From Candidatus Paraprochloron terpiosi LD05 (GTDB lineage Bacteria > Cyanobacteriota > Cyanobacteriia > Cyanobacteriales > Prochloraceae), in contig CP073341.1 of the NCBI GenBank assembly GCA_018141785.1, positions 1,907,422-1,971,421 of the forward strand: 64,000 bases of DNA, given 5' to 3'. Both the position numbers and the translations under genes were made by a program. The notes beneath the pieces are model-generated. The model made no database searches. It was not told the origin of the DNA and saw only the letters and a list, made by a program, of their open reading frames with translations. This document shows positions 18,371-27,491 of the stretch, in pieces (the stretch's first letter is position 1; each line of letters opens with the position of its first letter).

Positions 18371-18718
18371 ATGGAACCAAGAATAGATGATTATTGCCAA
18401 GTATATGTCACATTCCAAGAAGAACTGGAAAAATTGCGCTCCGTCTTAACTGCCGAGGAACTAAAATTGCCTGAACTACAGCGAACTTGGCAACGGGTAC
18501 AAGCAACCTTTCAAAATCAAGTTATGCCTCTCTGTGGCGAGGATTTAGATACCCTAACTTTCTCTTCCTGGCAGTCAGTGCAAACAGAGATCCATCGAGA
18601 AATGAGGCTCTTGTCAACAGAGCTGATGTTTTTACAATTGGATCGTTTTGGGCGAAAACAGCAAGGAGCGAGGGATCGCCTAGATAAAATCATCGGTTTT
18701 TGCCAAATGCTGCAATGA
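18371..18718 (+). CDS. PatD-like protein (heterocyst frequency control family)
   Basis: The protein is 115 residues long and mainly helical. Its middle part, WQSVQTEIHREMRLLSTELM followed by FLQ, resembles the signature of the PatD family as I remember it. In Anabaena PatD modulates heterocyst frequency, but homologues occur in species without heterocysts. The start at ATG 18371 is 78 bases from the relA/spoT start on the other strand, so the two share a promoter region. Assignment is by pattern only. Confidence 0.5.
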   Translation: MEPRIDDYCQVYVTFQEELEKLRSVLTAEELKLPELQRTWQRVQATFQNQVMPLCGEDLDTLTFSSWQSVQTEIHREMRLLSTELMFLQLDRFGRKQQGARDRLDKIIGFCQMLQ

Positions 18719-18887
18719 GCCTTATTACATAACTATTTTTAAACCTAACAAAGTTATAGTATAACTAATATTATTTTCATCTATTAGACCAATATCTTTA
18801 CATTGAACTAATCTCCAAAACTCAGTAATTATTATTGAAAACTATAGCAGTGCGCCCTGGCGTATTTACAGATTTAAAAGGGGGTAG

Positions 18888-18970
18888 TGATGCACAGTAA
18901 TGGTATATTCGCACTCAAACCCTCATCACAGTAAGGTTTCAGCCGGCTACCATCATTACAATGCAGCACT
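18888..18970. repeat. Imperfect inverted repeat downstream of the Rieske gene
   Basis: AGTGATGCACAGTAATGGTA faces TACCATCATTACAATGCAGC across about 40 bases. It lies immediately after the Rieske stop codon. It could act as a transcription end or be a mobile-element trace. The remaining sequence 18719-18887 is AT-rich with no gene seen. Confidence 0.3.
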
Positions 18971-18973
18971 ACC

Positions 18974-20173
18974 TCAACTTGTTGATGCCGCTAAAATTTG
19001 CTTGGCTAAATACCGCTGAAACAACCAGATCGGCATTTCTAAATGACTGAGTGGACCGGGGCGATAACGAAAAGATTGTAGCCCAGCTTGCTGTGCAGAG
19101 CAAACTTCCATATCTTCTAAGTGAAAACGCTTTAAATCTTCAGTTGCTTTGTGCAGCGTCTGCTCATAGTTGTCAGCTTGTTTGCTGTCAGACCTCACTA
19201 GCAATGTGGTATGCAAGGTCATTTGATTGGGTCCTTCTGGTTGGAGTCCGTACCAGTAAACCCGATCAGGACCGATAAACAATAGGAAACTCGGTTCGCC
19301 CAAATAGACCGCATACTCCTGAAAATCTTGAGGCTTGAGCAAGGGACTGAGGCTAAATTCCATCAGTTTTTGGCGCTCTTCTGGGTTGTCGGCAATCCGC
19401 TTGCCAAAGGGCAAATGGCACACTATGTAATGGGCAGTTTCTGCCTCAGTCCAAGCCGACCAGGCGGGCATGATTGGTTCAAAAGTTTTATGGTGAGCGC
19501 CTAAATGATGGTAGGGTTCCATAAAATTTTCCACCAGGATCTTCCAGTTAAATGGACAGTCCCACTTGAGATTAACTACCATTTCCATATCAGCCATCTG
19601 CCGATGTTCGAGAAATGGCAATAGCCCTGAATAGTAGGTCTGAACCGGGTCTAGGTCAGGGTCAAAGGTGAGAAAGATAAACCCCTCCCACACCTCAGAA
19701 CGAAAGCGCGGCAGACAAAATCCTTGCTTATCAAACTCCGTATGCTTATCCATTTCTGGAGCGCCGATTAAGCTGCCATTTAAGTCGTAGCTCCAATGAT
19801 GGTAAGGGCAAACAAAATTGCGCCGATTCCCCTGGCGAGAATGACCATAGGCTTCTGGCATTAAGTCCATGGCTCGATGCAGACACACGCGGGAGAGGAC
19901 ATTAACAACATGCTCTCCATCGCGGGTTATCACTAATCCCTCACCCAGGAGATCCACATTCAAGTAGTCTCCCACTGCTGGGATCTGGGAGGTATGCCCG
20001 ACGCAAAGCCATTGCTTCTTCAAGACCTGCTCCACCTCCCATCTATAAAAATCTGAGTCAGTGTAAGCCCCTGCCGGTAGGGCAGTGGCCTGTTCTAAGG
20101 GACGATGGGCAGTCTCCAAAATACCGCGCTGGATCTGCTCTAACCGTTCCGAGTTCCATCTGGTTGGGGTCAT
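18974..20173 (-). CDS. Rieske-type aromatic/amine ring-hydroxylating oxygenase, alpha subunit
   Basis: Rieske oxygenase alpha subunits use a [2Fe-2S] cluster and mononuclear iron to hydroxylate or demethylate substrates. The Rieske ligands are Cys97-His99 (CLHR) and Cys122-His125 (CPYHHW). The mononuclear iron site appears in ENFMEPYHHLGAHH with His222 and His227; an acidic third ligand is expected further downstream. Length is 399 residues, as in GbcA/CntA-like members. No ferredoxin reductase or beta subunit is adjacent. It lies downstream of an ABC importer and a GS-like ligase on the same strand, separated by a group II intron. The substrate is not predictable from sequence. Confidence 0.85.
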   Translation of the reverse strand: MTPTRWNSERLEQIQRGILETAHRPLEQATALPAGAYTDSDFYRWEVEQVLKKQWLCVGHTSQIPAVGDYLNVDLLGEGLVITRDGEHVVNVLSRVCLHRAMDLMPEAYGHSRQGNRRNFVCPYHHWSYDLNGSLIGAPEMDKHTEFDKQGFCLPRFRSEVWEGFIFLTFDPDLDPVQTYYSGLLPFLEHRQMADMEMVVNLKWDCPFNWKILVENFMEPYHHLGAHHKTFEPIMPAWSAWTEAETAHYIVCHLPFGKRIADNPEERQKLMEFSLSPLLKPQDFQEYAVYLGEPSFLLFIGPDRVYWYGLQPEGPNQMTLHTTLLVRSDSKQADNYEQTLHKATEDLKRFHLEDMEVCSAQQAGLQSFRYRPGPLSHLEMPIWLFQRYLAKQILAASTS

Positions 20174-20248
20174 TGTCTGTTGTGAAGTTCAGAAACTTAA
20201 ATCACTAAATCCTGGCTGGTGCGTTATGGCGCTTTTGGCTAAAATGTC

Positions 20249-21062
20249 GAGATAGGTAGACCCTTACAGGTTTTCCCCCTCACAGTACCGGGCGTGCAAG
20301 TTTCCAAGCACCCGGCTCCTGGTGTATCATCTACTCAACTGGCGCGTTTACTCCTCATTACTTGTATCGGCTTTCAGGTCTCATTCAGATTGGGCTTTGA
20401 GTCCTTAAATTCCAACCTCCTCGCCATTGACGTTTGCCCGACGCCTCTAACTTATGAGGAGCTTTGAGTTTCAAGTTCCAACTTTTAGATTGCAAAATCG
20501 CAAGTGGTAAGGGATTTTACCGTTACGTTTCACCCTCTCCTACGTCAGCTCCCCTTTCGAGTAGACATTTGCCTATCTGCCGGGTTATTGATTCCCCTGA
20601 ACTTTCGTCCTAGCAGCGTTCGCTTCTTAGGAGAGTCCTGTCTCCCCTGGGAATTGGTTCGCTTTACAGCTTCCCTACTGATTTCTCAGACCCAGTGGAG
20701 GTTTACTCGTTCCACAGTAATTAGATACGTCTGACGGCGGGCTGCTCCATACCCCGGCGGCGTGGTGTCTACGCGATGACAGTTAAATTCCATCTTTCAC
20801 ATTTGTCGCTTACCGTTTTGGTTAGAGTGTAACAGTACCGCTTTCACTCTTCCTGCTTAACGAGGCTGCAAGCTTCGCTTTATGCTCACCATATCAGACT
20901 TTCCCTAGGCCGTTACCATTATCGGACTAATAGAAAACTTAGCCATTTAACCCTCTAGCTGTGAAACCCCCTCATTGCTGCTGGGGCTCCTTCGGGCGGG
21001 AACCGGGGAAGACACTCCCCATGGGGTTTTACCCACTAACTACTGCGACTTTCGAGCCGCAC
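20249..21062 (-). mobile_element. ORF-less group II intron
   Basis: On the minus strand the element begins GTGCGGCTCGAAAGTCGC at 21062, a GUGYG-type 5' end. It contains a 34-base domain V at 20318-20285 (GAGCCGGGTGC, a GAAA loop, then GCACGCCCGGTAC) followed by a domain VI-like hairpin. No reverse-transcriptase reading frame is present in the roughly 815 bases. The flanks carry GGTGCGTTAGGCGC on one side and GCGCCATAACGCACC on the other, so the insertion split a palindrome. The 3' boundary is approximate. Mobility would require an intron protein from elsewhere. Confidence 0.75.
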
Positions 21063-21155
21063 CTAACTATTGACAGTTCATTAAACACCGCGCCTAACGC
21101 ACCCTACTGGCTTGGCACAGCATTTTTAGGTGTGTCATGACACTACGCGATGATT

Positions 21156-22211
21156 TTACTCGGTGTCAGCGAGCAGGTTTTTCATAGGTTCAAAGGCAAT
21201 GCCAGACTCTGGTTCAGCTTTCTCTGTCACTAGCCCAAATTTAATCCACCATTCACTGGTGAGATCCCAGTGATCGCGGATTTGTCCGGTCTTCATCCCG
21301 AGGGGCGGCTCACCTTCGGCTAACCCCATAAACCTTGAGGCTTGCTCCAGATCGAAAACCACAATTCCCCCTTTAAAGATCTTGCCATCTGTACCAATGA
21401 CCTTCTCCACGTCCTTAACGTCAAACTGTAAGCCCCGAGCAATAATTTCATTGGCCTCCTGGGGATTCTCTTTCCAATAGGCAACTGCCTCAAAATAGGC
21501 TTTCATTAACAGTTTGGCTGCCTCGGGGCGCTCAGTGAGAAACGAATCACTCATATACATCCCGTCCCCCAGCAAGGCGGTTTTAATCCAATAGTCTTCG
21601 CTGGAGGTGGTCACGGCCCGTGCCCCTTTTAGCCCTTCCATGACTTGAGTGCCGAAGGGTTCCCAAAACTCACCAGCAGCTACTTCCCCAGAGAGCATGG
21701 CCGAGACTGCATCATCCATGATCAGATTGGTAAACTGTACGTCCTTGAAATCTACCCCATTGTTCTCCAGCCAAATTCCCATGTAAATCTGAGTCAGACC
21801 CCCTTCTAGCACTGCAACCTTTTTGCCCTTTAACTCTGAAGGGTCCTTAATCTCGGGACTAAGAATGATGCGATCAGTACCGTAGGAGGGGTTGGTATAA
21901 GTCACCAATTTCACCGGCACGCCTTTATCGACAGCAATAGGACCGTACTCCACGGTGCTGGAGGTGGCATCTAGCTGGCCCGCACTCATGAGGTTAAAGC
22001 TCTCGTAGGGATCTTCAATAATACTAATCTCGATATCCAGCTCCGGCACGAGGTTTTTTTCCTTGGCAATAAACCAAAAGCCGTAACCCGGCCAGGAAAA
22101 CAGAGAGACCTTCACGGTTTCTTTGTCCGTCCCTGAGTCTTCAGAGGTTTTTGGGCCACAGGCGACCAACGTCAGGGCGATCACCATTAGGCATACAAGT
22201 TTTTTTAACAT
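21156..22211 (-). CDS. ABC importer substrate-binding lipoprotein (SsuA/TauA/NMT1-like)
   Basis: The protein begins MLKKLVCLMVIALTLVAC with Cys18 as lipobox cysteine. The mature part has VSLFSWPGYGFWFIAKEKN, SSTVEYGPIAVDKGV, KGKKVAVLEGGLTQIYMGIW and EVAAGEFWEPF, the two-lobed layout of the nitrate/sulfonate/taurine binding-protein superfamily. I choose the ATG at 22211 because it gives a proper lipoprotein signal; the frame is open further upstream to 22319, inside the permease gene. It follows the permease by four bases. The ligand is unknown; the neighbours suggest a nitrogenous organic compound. Confidence 0.85.
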   Translation of the reverse strand: MLKKLVCLMVIALTLVACGPKTSEDSGTDKETVKVSLFSWPGYGFWFIAKEKNLVPELDIEISIIEDPYESFNLMSAGQLDATSSTVEYGPIAVDKGVPVKLVTYTNPSYGTDRIILSPEIKDPSELKGKKVAVLEGGLTQIYMGIWLENNGVDFKDVQFTNLIMDDAVSAMLSGEVAAGEFWEPFGTQVMEGLKGARAVTTSSEDYWIKTALLGDGMYMSDSFLTERPEAAKLLMKAYFEAVAYWKENPQEANEIIARGLQFDVKDVEKVIGTDGKIFKGGIVVFDLEQASRFMGLAEGEPPLGMKTGQIRDHWDLTSEWWIKFGLVTEKAEPESGIAFEPMKNLLADTE

Positions 22212-22215
22212 TACT

Positions 22216-23052
22216 TTAATAAGCATACAAGTTTTTTTGTTGGCTTCGATGCAGATAAGGGAACAACTGCCAGTGCAGGAGCCGTAGGGCTGTATCAAAG
22301 AGCAGGCCCAAAAATCCAATCACCAGGATGCCTGCCATAATTTCATCCACATGGACAAACCGTTTAGCCCGCATCATCATGGCTCCAATGCCATTGGTGG
22401 CCGCCACAATTTCAGCTATTACGAGATAGGTCCAACTTACCGCCAACATTTGCCGAAAGGTATCGACAATATTAGGGAGCGCTGCTGGAAAAATGATAGT
22501 TCTCAAAATGCTTCCTTTGCCTGCACCCAGAGTTTTAGCGGTTTCTACCAATTCCATAGGCACTGCTTGGGTATTGTCCATAATCAGGGTGATCAGAAAC
22601 CAGATCACCCCCAGCACCAAGAAGGCGATTTTCTGTTCATCGCCGGTCCCTAACCACATGAGTAGCAAAGGAATAAAAGAGGGCGCAGGTAAATAACGGA
22701 AGGGGGAAACTAGGGGATTGAGGAATGCTTCCACCATGGGGAAGGTCCCCATTAATAATCCCAGGGGGAGAGCTATGGCGATGGCAATTCCATAGCTAGC
22801 GAGAATGCGAAAGACACTCTGCAATACATCTGCGAGAAAGTTTTCCTCAGCAAAGAGCATCCACAGGGCTGTGAAGACTTTGAGCGGGGGAGGAAACAAC
22901 TGCTGGTTGATTTGGCTATTGGTAGCCAATAGGTGCCAACCCAGAAAAAACAGCACCCAACTGGCGAAGCCCAGCAAAACCTGTACTCGTTTGGGAACCT
23001 GTTTTTTGATCTCAAAGTTAGCCAGGATAGCAGGTTCAGCTAGTTGGGTCAT
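22216..23052 (-). CDS. ABC importer permease (SsuC/TauC-like)
   Basis: The 278-residue protein has about six membrane helices and the cytoplasmic EAA-type loop ETAKTLGAGKGSILRTIIFP that contacts the ATPase. The stretch PLGLLMGTFPMVEAFLNPLV is typical of the nitrate/sulfonate/taurine permeases. Its start overlaps the ATPase gene by 17 bases and its stop lies four bases before the binding-protein ATG, so the three genes form one operon. Confidence 0.88.
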   Translation of the reverse strand: MTQLAEPAILANFEIKKQVPKRVQVLLGFASWVLFFLGWHLLATNSQINQQLFPPPLKVFTALWMLFAEENFLADVLQSVFRILASYGIAIAIALPLGLLMGTFPMVEAFLNPLVSPFRYLPAPSFIPLLLMWLGTGDEQKIAFLVLGVIWFLITLIMDNTQAVPMELVETAKTLGAGKGSILRTIIFPAALPNIVDTFRQMLAVSWTYLVIAEIVAATNGIGAMMMRAKRFVHVDEIMAGILVIGFLGLLFDTALRLLHWQLFPYLHRSQQKNLYAY

Positions 23053-23893
23053 AGGTGACTTCCCTCATCAGGTGCATGATCTTCTTTTGCAGGTTGATGT
23101 ACTCCGGAATTTCGTACATGCTTTCCTTGGTGGTGGGCTTTGCCGAGTTTTGCAGGGGAGCCGGAATCCTCTCTCTTACGGTGCCAGGATGACTCGATAA
23201 GAACAGGATTTTATCGGCAAGAAACAGAGCTTCATCCACATCATGGGTCACCATCAACACGGTCATATTCTCCATGCGGACAATATCTAATAGCAGTTCC
23301 TGCATCTGCCAACGGGTTTCAGGGTCTAAGGCTCCAAAGGGTTCATCCATGAGGAGAATTTCTGGACCATTGGCTAAGGCTCTTGCGATGGCAACTCGCT
23401 GCCGCATTCCTCCTGAAAGCTGGTCTGGGTAAGCGTCTTTGAAGGGGGTGAGCCGGACACGATCAATAAAATGGTTGGTAATATCCTGGCGTTCGGCCCG
23501 AGAATGACCGTTAACCCGGAGGCCATACTCTACATTTTGCTTAACGGTTAGCCAAGGGAAGGAGGTATAGCTCTGGAAGACCATGCCGCGATCGCGTCCG
23601 GGGCCCGTAATCGGTTGACGGTCGAGCAAAATCCTGCCTGCTGAAATGGACTCTAAACCTGCCACCATCCTGAGAATGGTCGATTTTCCACATCCAGAGG
23701 GGCCCAGCAAGATACAAATTTCGCTCTGTTGAACCTCAAAGGAGACAGAAGAGACAGCACACAGGGTTTTGTGGCCTTTGAGCTGAAAATTCTTACAGAC
23801 CTGACTGATGTACAACTTGCTTACTGCCTGTTGTTCTCGGCTAGCCTCCTGGGGAGGATCACTTAGCAGTAGGGTTGAAGACTTATCTATCAA
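23036..23893 (-). CDS. ABC importer ATP-binding protein (SsuB/TauB-like)
   Basis: The nucleotide-binding domain shows Walker A GPSGCGKST, Q-loop FQSYTSFPW, signature LSGGMRQRVAIARAL, Walker B EILLMDEPFGALD and the switch His in VTHDVDEA. The start is a TTG at 23893, chosen because AAAAAAGGAGG lies seven bases upstream. It is the first gene of the importer operon. A promoter-like region and an operator-like palindrome lie ahead of it. Confidence 0.9.
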   Translation of the reverse strand: MIDKSSTLLLSDPPQEASREQQAVSKLYISQVCKNFQLKGHKTLCAVSSVSFEVQQSEICILLGPSGCGKSTILRMVAGLESISAGRILLDRQPITGPGRDRGMVFQSYTSFPWLTVKQNVEYGLRVNGHSRAERQDITNHFIDRVRLTPFKDAYPDQLSGGMRQRVAIARALANGPEILLMDEPFGALDPETRWQMQELLLDIVRMENMTVLMVTHDVDEALFLADKILFLSSHPGTVRERIPAPLQNSAKPTTKESMYEIPEYINLQKKIMHLMREVTYDPTS

Positions 23894-23984
23894 AAGATAA
23901 CCTCCTTTTTTAGGGATGGGATAAAGAGCTACCAGAGAAAACCTTGTTAATTAAAAATTGAACTAAGAAAATAAATTAAGCTGT

Positions 23985-24001
23985 TATCTCGCAACGAGAT
24001 A
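23985..24001 (-). promoter_or_regulatory. Operator-like perfect palindrome ahead of the ABC operon
   Basis: TATCTCGTTGCGAGATA is a perfect 7-bp inverted repeat with a 3-base centre. On the minus strand it lies downstream of TTGAAA and TATACT promoter-like elements and about 90 bases before the ATPase start, so it could bind a repressor. On the plus strand it is followed by seven Ts and could instead be an antisense terminator. Confidence 0.4.
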
Positions 24002-24126
24002 TTTTTTTAGTTATAAAGATCTAGTATATATCCCTATGAATGTTTCAAGCTTTTTTCTATGGTTCATTATTTTAGATGAAAAAATTGTTTGCATTGAACA
24101 GCCAATTTTGACAGAAAGGAAGGGTG

Positions 24127-25491
24127 CTAGAAAAATTTCAAGTAGCGCTGAATTTCCCAATCTGACACATGACAGTGATAGTCTTCCCATTCTTGAGTTT
24201 TGAAGTCCACATAGGTCTGGTACATCAGTGGCCCCATAACAGCTTTACTAAGGGGATCTGCGGCAAAGCCAGCGATCGCCTCTCCCAGGGTTTTCGGCAA
24301 AGTCTCAATCCCCAGGGCTTTCAGCTCATCAAGAGTGTAGTTATACATGTTCTCCCGGTGGATTTCTCCGGGATCGAGGCTCTCCCGAATCCCTTCTAAC
24401 CCAGCCGCCAGAATCATAGCTGCCCCTAAGTACAGGTTGGTGGAAATATCAGCAGCCCGACATTCCACACGCCCTCCGAGCATGGGAATCCGCAGCATAT
24501 TCGTCCGATTATTATTACCGTAACACACGTATACGGGAGCCCAGGTAAACCCAGACATGCTGCCCTTACGCACCAGGCGCTTATAGCTGTTCACCGTTGG
24601 GCAGGTGACCGACACGATCGCCTTGGCATGTTTCAGGATTCCTGCAATGAACTGATAGCCCAGCTTTGAGAGTCCACAAGGATCTGTAGGATCTTCAAAC
24701 AAGTTTTTACCCGTCTTTAAATCTGCCAAAGACATGTTGTAGTGGGCACCACTGCCGGTTTGGTTTCCGTAGGGTTTGGGCATAAAACTGGCAAAGTACC
24801 CTTGCTCACGGGCTAACTCCTTTACCATAAACCGGAAGAAGGTGAGGCGATCCGCCATGGTGAGGGCATCGCAATAGGTGAAATCCGTCTCAAACTGACC
24901 CTGGGCATCTTCATGGTCAAAGGAATACACATCCCAGCCCAAACCGTTCATGGCACTAACGATGCTGTCCAGAATTTTGTAGTTGTCTAGGACCGTGGGT
25001 AGGGCATAGGCGGCTTTGGGTAGGATGTCGCGATCGCTCACAGGTGCAAATCCAGTTTCAGTATCTTTGAAGATAAAAAATTCGGTCTCAATCCCCAGGT
25101 TGAACCGATATCCCATCTCTGCCGCCTGCTTCAGCGCATTTTTGAGAATGGTGCGGCAGCAGGCTTCAAAGGGTTGACCGGAGAGGTACAGGTCACTGGC
25201 AAACCAGACCACTTCTGAGTTCCAGGGCAGCACGGTGGCGCTGTCTGGGTCCGGCATAGTGGCCACTTCGTCATCATTGATTTCTTGGGGTACTCCATCT
25301 AGGGCAGCCCCAGTGAATAGTTCTGACCCCTGCATCATGCGGTCGAAGTGGCCGATTGGCACCACCTTGCCCTTGCACATGCCATGGAGGTCAACAAAGC
25401 TAGCCATGGCATATTTCACTCCCTGCTCTTGCAGAGTGTGCTTCCGGGATTGGAGTTCAGGGGAAAGGGGTTTGAGGTCGGGGTATGCCAT
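24127..25491 (-). CDS. Glutamine-synthetase-like ligase (GlnT/gamma-glutamylamide synthetase type)
   Basis: The 454-residue protein has the glutamine synthetase fold: VKYAMASFVDLHGMCKGK at the N-terminus, NLGIETEFFIF with the metal-binding Glu pair, GSGAHYNMSL, VNSYKRLV, and the RIPMLGG...ECRAADISTNLYLGAAM segment. It is closer to the GlnT/PuuA-like branch than to cyanobacterial GlnA, which is about 470 residues with different motifs. Such enzymes often join glutamate to amines rather than to ammonium. It is the first gene of the minus-strand block that continues with an ABC importer and a Rieske oxygenase. TATAATTTT about 50 bases upstream is a possible -10. The amine substrate is unknown. 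Confidence 0.8.
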   Translation of the reverse strand: MAYPDLKPLSPELQSRKHTLQEQGVKYAMASFVDLHGMCKGKVVPIGHFDRMMQGSELFTGAALDGVPQEINDDEVATMPDPDSATVLPWNSEVVWFASDLYLSGQPFEACCRTILKNALKQAAEMGYRFNLGIETEFFIFKDTETGFAPVSDRDILPKAAYALPTVLDNYKILDSIVSAMNGLGWDVYSFDHEDAQGQFETDFTYCDALTMADRLTFFRFMVKELAREQGYFASFMPKPYGNQTGSGAHYNMSLADLKTGKNLFEDPTDPCGLSKLGYQFIAGILKHAKAIVSVTCPTVNSYKRLVRKGSMSGFTWAPVYVCYGNNNRTNMLRIPMLGGRVECRAADISTNLYLGAAMILAAGLEGIRESLDPGEIHRENMYNYTLDELKALGIETLPKTLGEAIAGFAADPLSKAVMGPLMYQTYVDFKTQEWEDYHCHVSDWEIQRYLKFF

Positions 25492-25797
25492 GAGATTTGA
25501 TAATAGGAATTCTCAACAAAACTAATTACTGGTCACTCTCCAGAAAATTATACGACTGAATCGTGGCTGGTGCGTTACGGCGCTCTATAATAAAGAGCGT
25601 AACCAAACGGCTGGTACTGCATAATATGAACAACTTTAAACATCTGTTTTGACCTATCCATAGAAAGCGAGAGCACAGCTGGGCTACGCGAGCGCCCGTG
25701 CAGGATCTGTCCGTTTTTCCCGCACCGCGAAAATGAAAATCTATTATGGCATTAAAAGTTATAATAGAAAAATAAGGAAAAACACCAACAAACAATA
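25492..25797. other. Divergent gap between GS-like gene and purH, with palindromic repeat
   Basis: No gene is supported here. It includes the repeat GGCTGGTGCGTTACGGCGC (25571-25589), related to the palindrome split by the group II intron at 20249-21062, and an adjacent GCGCTCTATAATAAAGAGCG hairpin. Both divergent promoters must lie in this gap. Confidence 0.5.
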
Positions 25798-27330
25798 ATG
25801 GCACGTCTGGCACTACTAAGTGTATACGATAAAAAAGGAATAGTAGATTTAGCTCGTCACTTAGTCGAGGAATTTAACTTTGAGTTAATTAGCAGTGGGG
25901 GAACAGCCAAAACCCTGAAAGAAGCAAACTTACCAGTAACAAAGGTAAGTGATTATACTGGCAGCCCGGAAATACTAGGGGGCAGGGTTAAAACCCTCCA
26001 TCCCCGCATTCATGGAGGAATTCTTGCCAGGAGAAATTTAAACTCAGATTTAGAAGAGTTGGCAGCGAATCAAATTCCTACCCTAGATTTGGTAGTCGTC
26101 AACCTCTATCCTTTTGCCCAAACCATTGCCCAACCAGATTGTACTCTCTCCCAAGCCATTGAGCAAATTGACATTGGGGGTCCAACCCTGCTGCGTTCTG
26201 CGGCGAAAAATTTTGCCCACGTGACAGTTTTGTGCCATCCCGACAAGTATGGAGCCTATTTAGACCAATTGCGCCAGGGGGAAGTAACCAGGGAATTTAG
26301 GCTGACGAGAGCTACTGAAGCCTTTGCTCTTACCAATGCTTATGATAAGGCGATCGCAGATTATTTAAATCCCCTCACTCCAGAAGTAGAGCCAACCTAC
26401 ACCCTGGTGGGAAGGAAATTGCAAACTCTTCGTTACGGGGAAAATCCCCACCAAAAAGCTAGTTGGTATGGAACTGGCAGCTCAGACAAGGGATGGAGCG
26501 GGGCAACTAAACTCCAGGGGAAAGAATTGAGCTACAACAACTTAGTGGATTTAGAAGCAGCCCGGCGCATTATTGCTGAATTTCCCACAACAGAACCAGC
26601 AGCGGTAGTGCTAAAACATACCAATCCCTGCGGTGCAGCAGTAGGCATTACTCTGGCAGCTGCCTACCAACGGGCATTTAATGGGGACCCAGTCTCAGCT
26701 TTTGGGGGTATTGTCGCTTTAAACCAACCCATTGATAGAGCTACCGCTACGGCGCTGAAGCCAACTTTTCTCGAATGCGTGGTAGCCCAGGGGTGTGATG
26801 AGGATGCCCGGGAGATTCTGGCCGCCAAATCTAACCTGAGAATATTATTATTGCCAGACTTGGCAGAGGGACCGAAAGAGACAGTCAAGGCGATCGCCGG
26901 AGGCTTTCTGGTGCAAGAAACCGATGCAGGGGTCGATAATACAGCCAACTGGCAAGTTGTCACGGAAAAACAACCTACTCCCGAGCAGATAGCAGAGTTA
27001 TCCTTTGCTTGGAAAATAGTAAAACACGTGAAATCCAATGGGATCGTAGTCACGAAAAATGGAGCTACCCTGGGGATAGGGGCAGGACAAATGAATCGAG
27101 TAGGGGCGGCGAAAATAGCTCTAGAGCAAGCGTTCTCTTCGGCAAAAGGAGCAGTATTAGCTTCTGATGGCTTCTTTCCTTTTGATGACTCAGTACGAAC
27201 AGCAGCAGCGGCGGGAATTACAGCCATTATCCAACCGGGAGGTTCCAAAAGAGACAAAGACTCCATCGCCGCAGCCAATCAATTGGGGATGGTCATGATA
27301 TTTACAGCCATGCGCCACTTTTTACATTAA
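25798..27330 (+). CDS. purH: Bifunctional AICAR transformylase/IMP cyclohydrolase
   Basis: PurH catalyses the last two steps of IMP synthesis. The N-terminal MGS-like cyclohydrolase domain contains LISSGGTAKTLKEANLPVT and GGRVKTLHPRIHGGIL. The transformylase domain contains KELSYNNLVDLEAA, KHTNPCGAAV, KSNGIVVTKNGATLGIGAGQ and SDGFFPFDDSVRTAA. Length is 510 residues, as expected. The start at ATG 25798 gives the usual MARLALLSVYDKKGI. No lesions. Confidence 0.97.
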   Translation: MARLALLSVYDKKGIVDLARHLVEEFNFELISSGGTAKTLKEANLPVTKVSDYTGSPEILGGRVKTLHPRIHGGILARRNLNSDLEELAANQIPTLDLVVVNLYPFAQTIAQPDCTLSQAIEQIDIGGPTLLRSAAKNFAHVTVLCHPDKYGAYLDQLRQGEVTREFRLTRATEAFALTNAYDKAIADYLNPLTPEVEPTYTLVGRKLQTLRYGENPHQKASWYGTGSSDKGWSGATKLQGKELSYNNLVDLEAARRIIAEFPTTEPAAVVLKHTNPCGAAVGITLAAAYQRAFNGDPVSAFGGIVALNQPIDRATATALKPTFLECVVAQGCDEDAREILAAKSNLRILLLPDLAEGPKETVKAIAGGFLVQETDAGVDNTANWQVVTEKQPTPEQIAELSFAWKIVKHVKSNGIVVTKNGATLGIGAGQMNRVGAAKIALEQAFSSAKGAVLASDGFFPFDDSVRTAAAAGITAIIQPGGSKRDKDSIAAANQLGMVMIFTAMRHFLH

Positions 27331-27379
27331 AGTTGTCCCTATGGGAAAAACCGTGCTATTATGAATTAGGGGTACTGAG

Positions 27380-27491
27380 CGACCCAACCAAAGAGCAGTC
27401 TGCAAGCAAGCGAACTTAAAACCGTATTGTTGAGGGACATTTCTGGGGTGCGAGGTTCCTCAATTGTCGAAAAAAAGATTGGAGTGATTGA
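27380..27491 (+). promoter_or_regulatory. Long 5' leader of the RRM protein gene
   Basis: The leader upstream of the RNA-binding protein gene includes GGGACATTTCTGGGGTGCGA and the small hairpin GAGGTTCCTC. Long leaders are characteristic of cyanobacterial rbp genes, whose expression responds to cold. A regulatory role here is inference. Confidence 0.35.

Noticed and set aside
20504-20734. Open frame of 76 codons on the plus strand
   Set aside because: It lies antisense within the group II intron and resembles no protein.
26664-27278. Long minus-strand frame opposite purH
   Set aside because: Antisense shadow of a well-supported gene; composition is that of a reversed coding strand.
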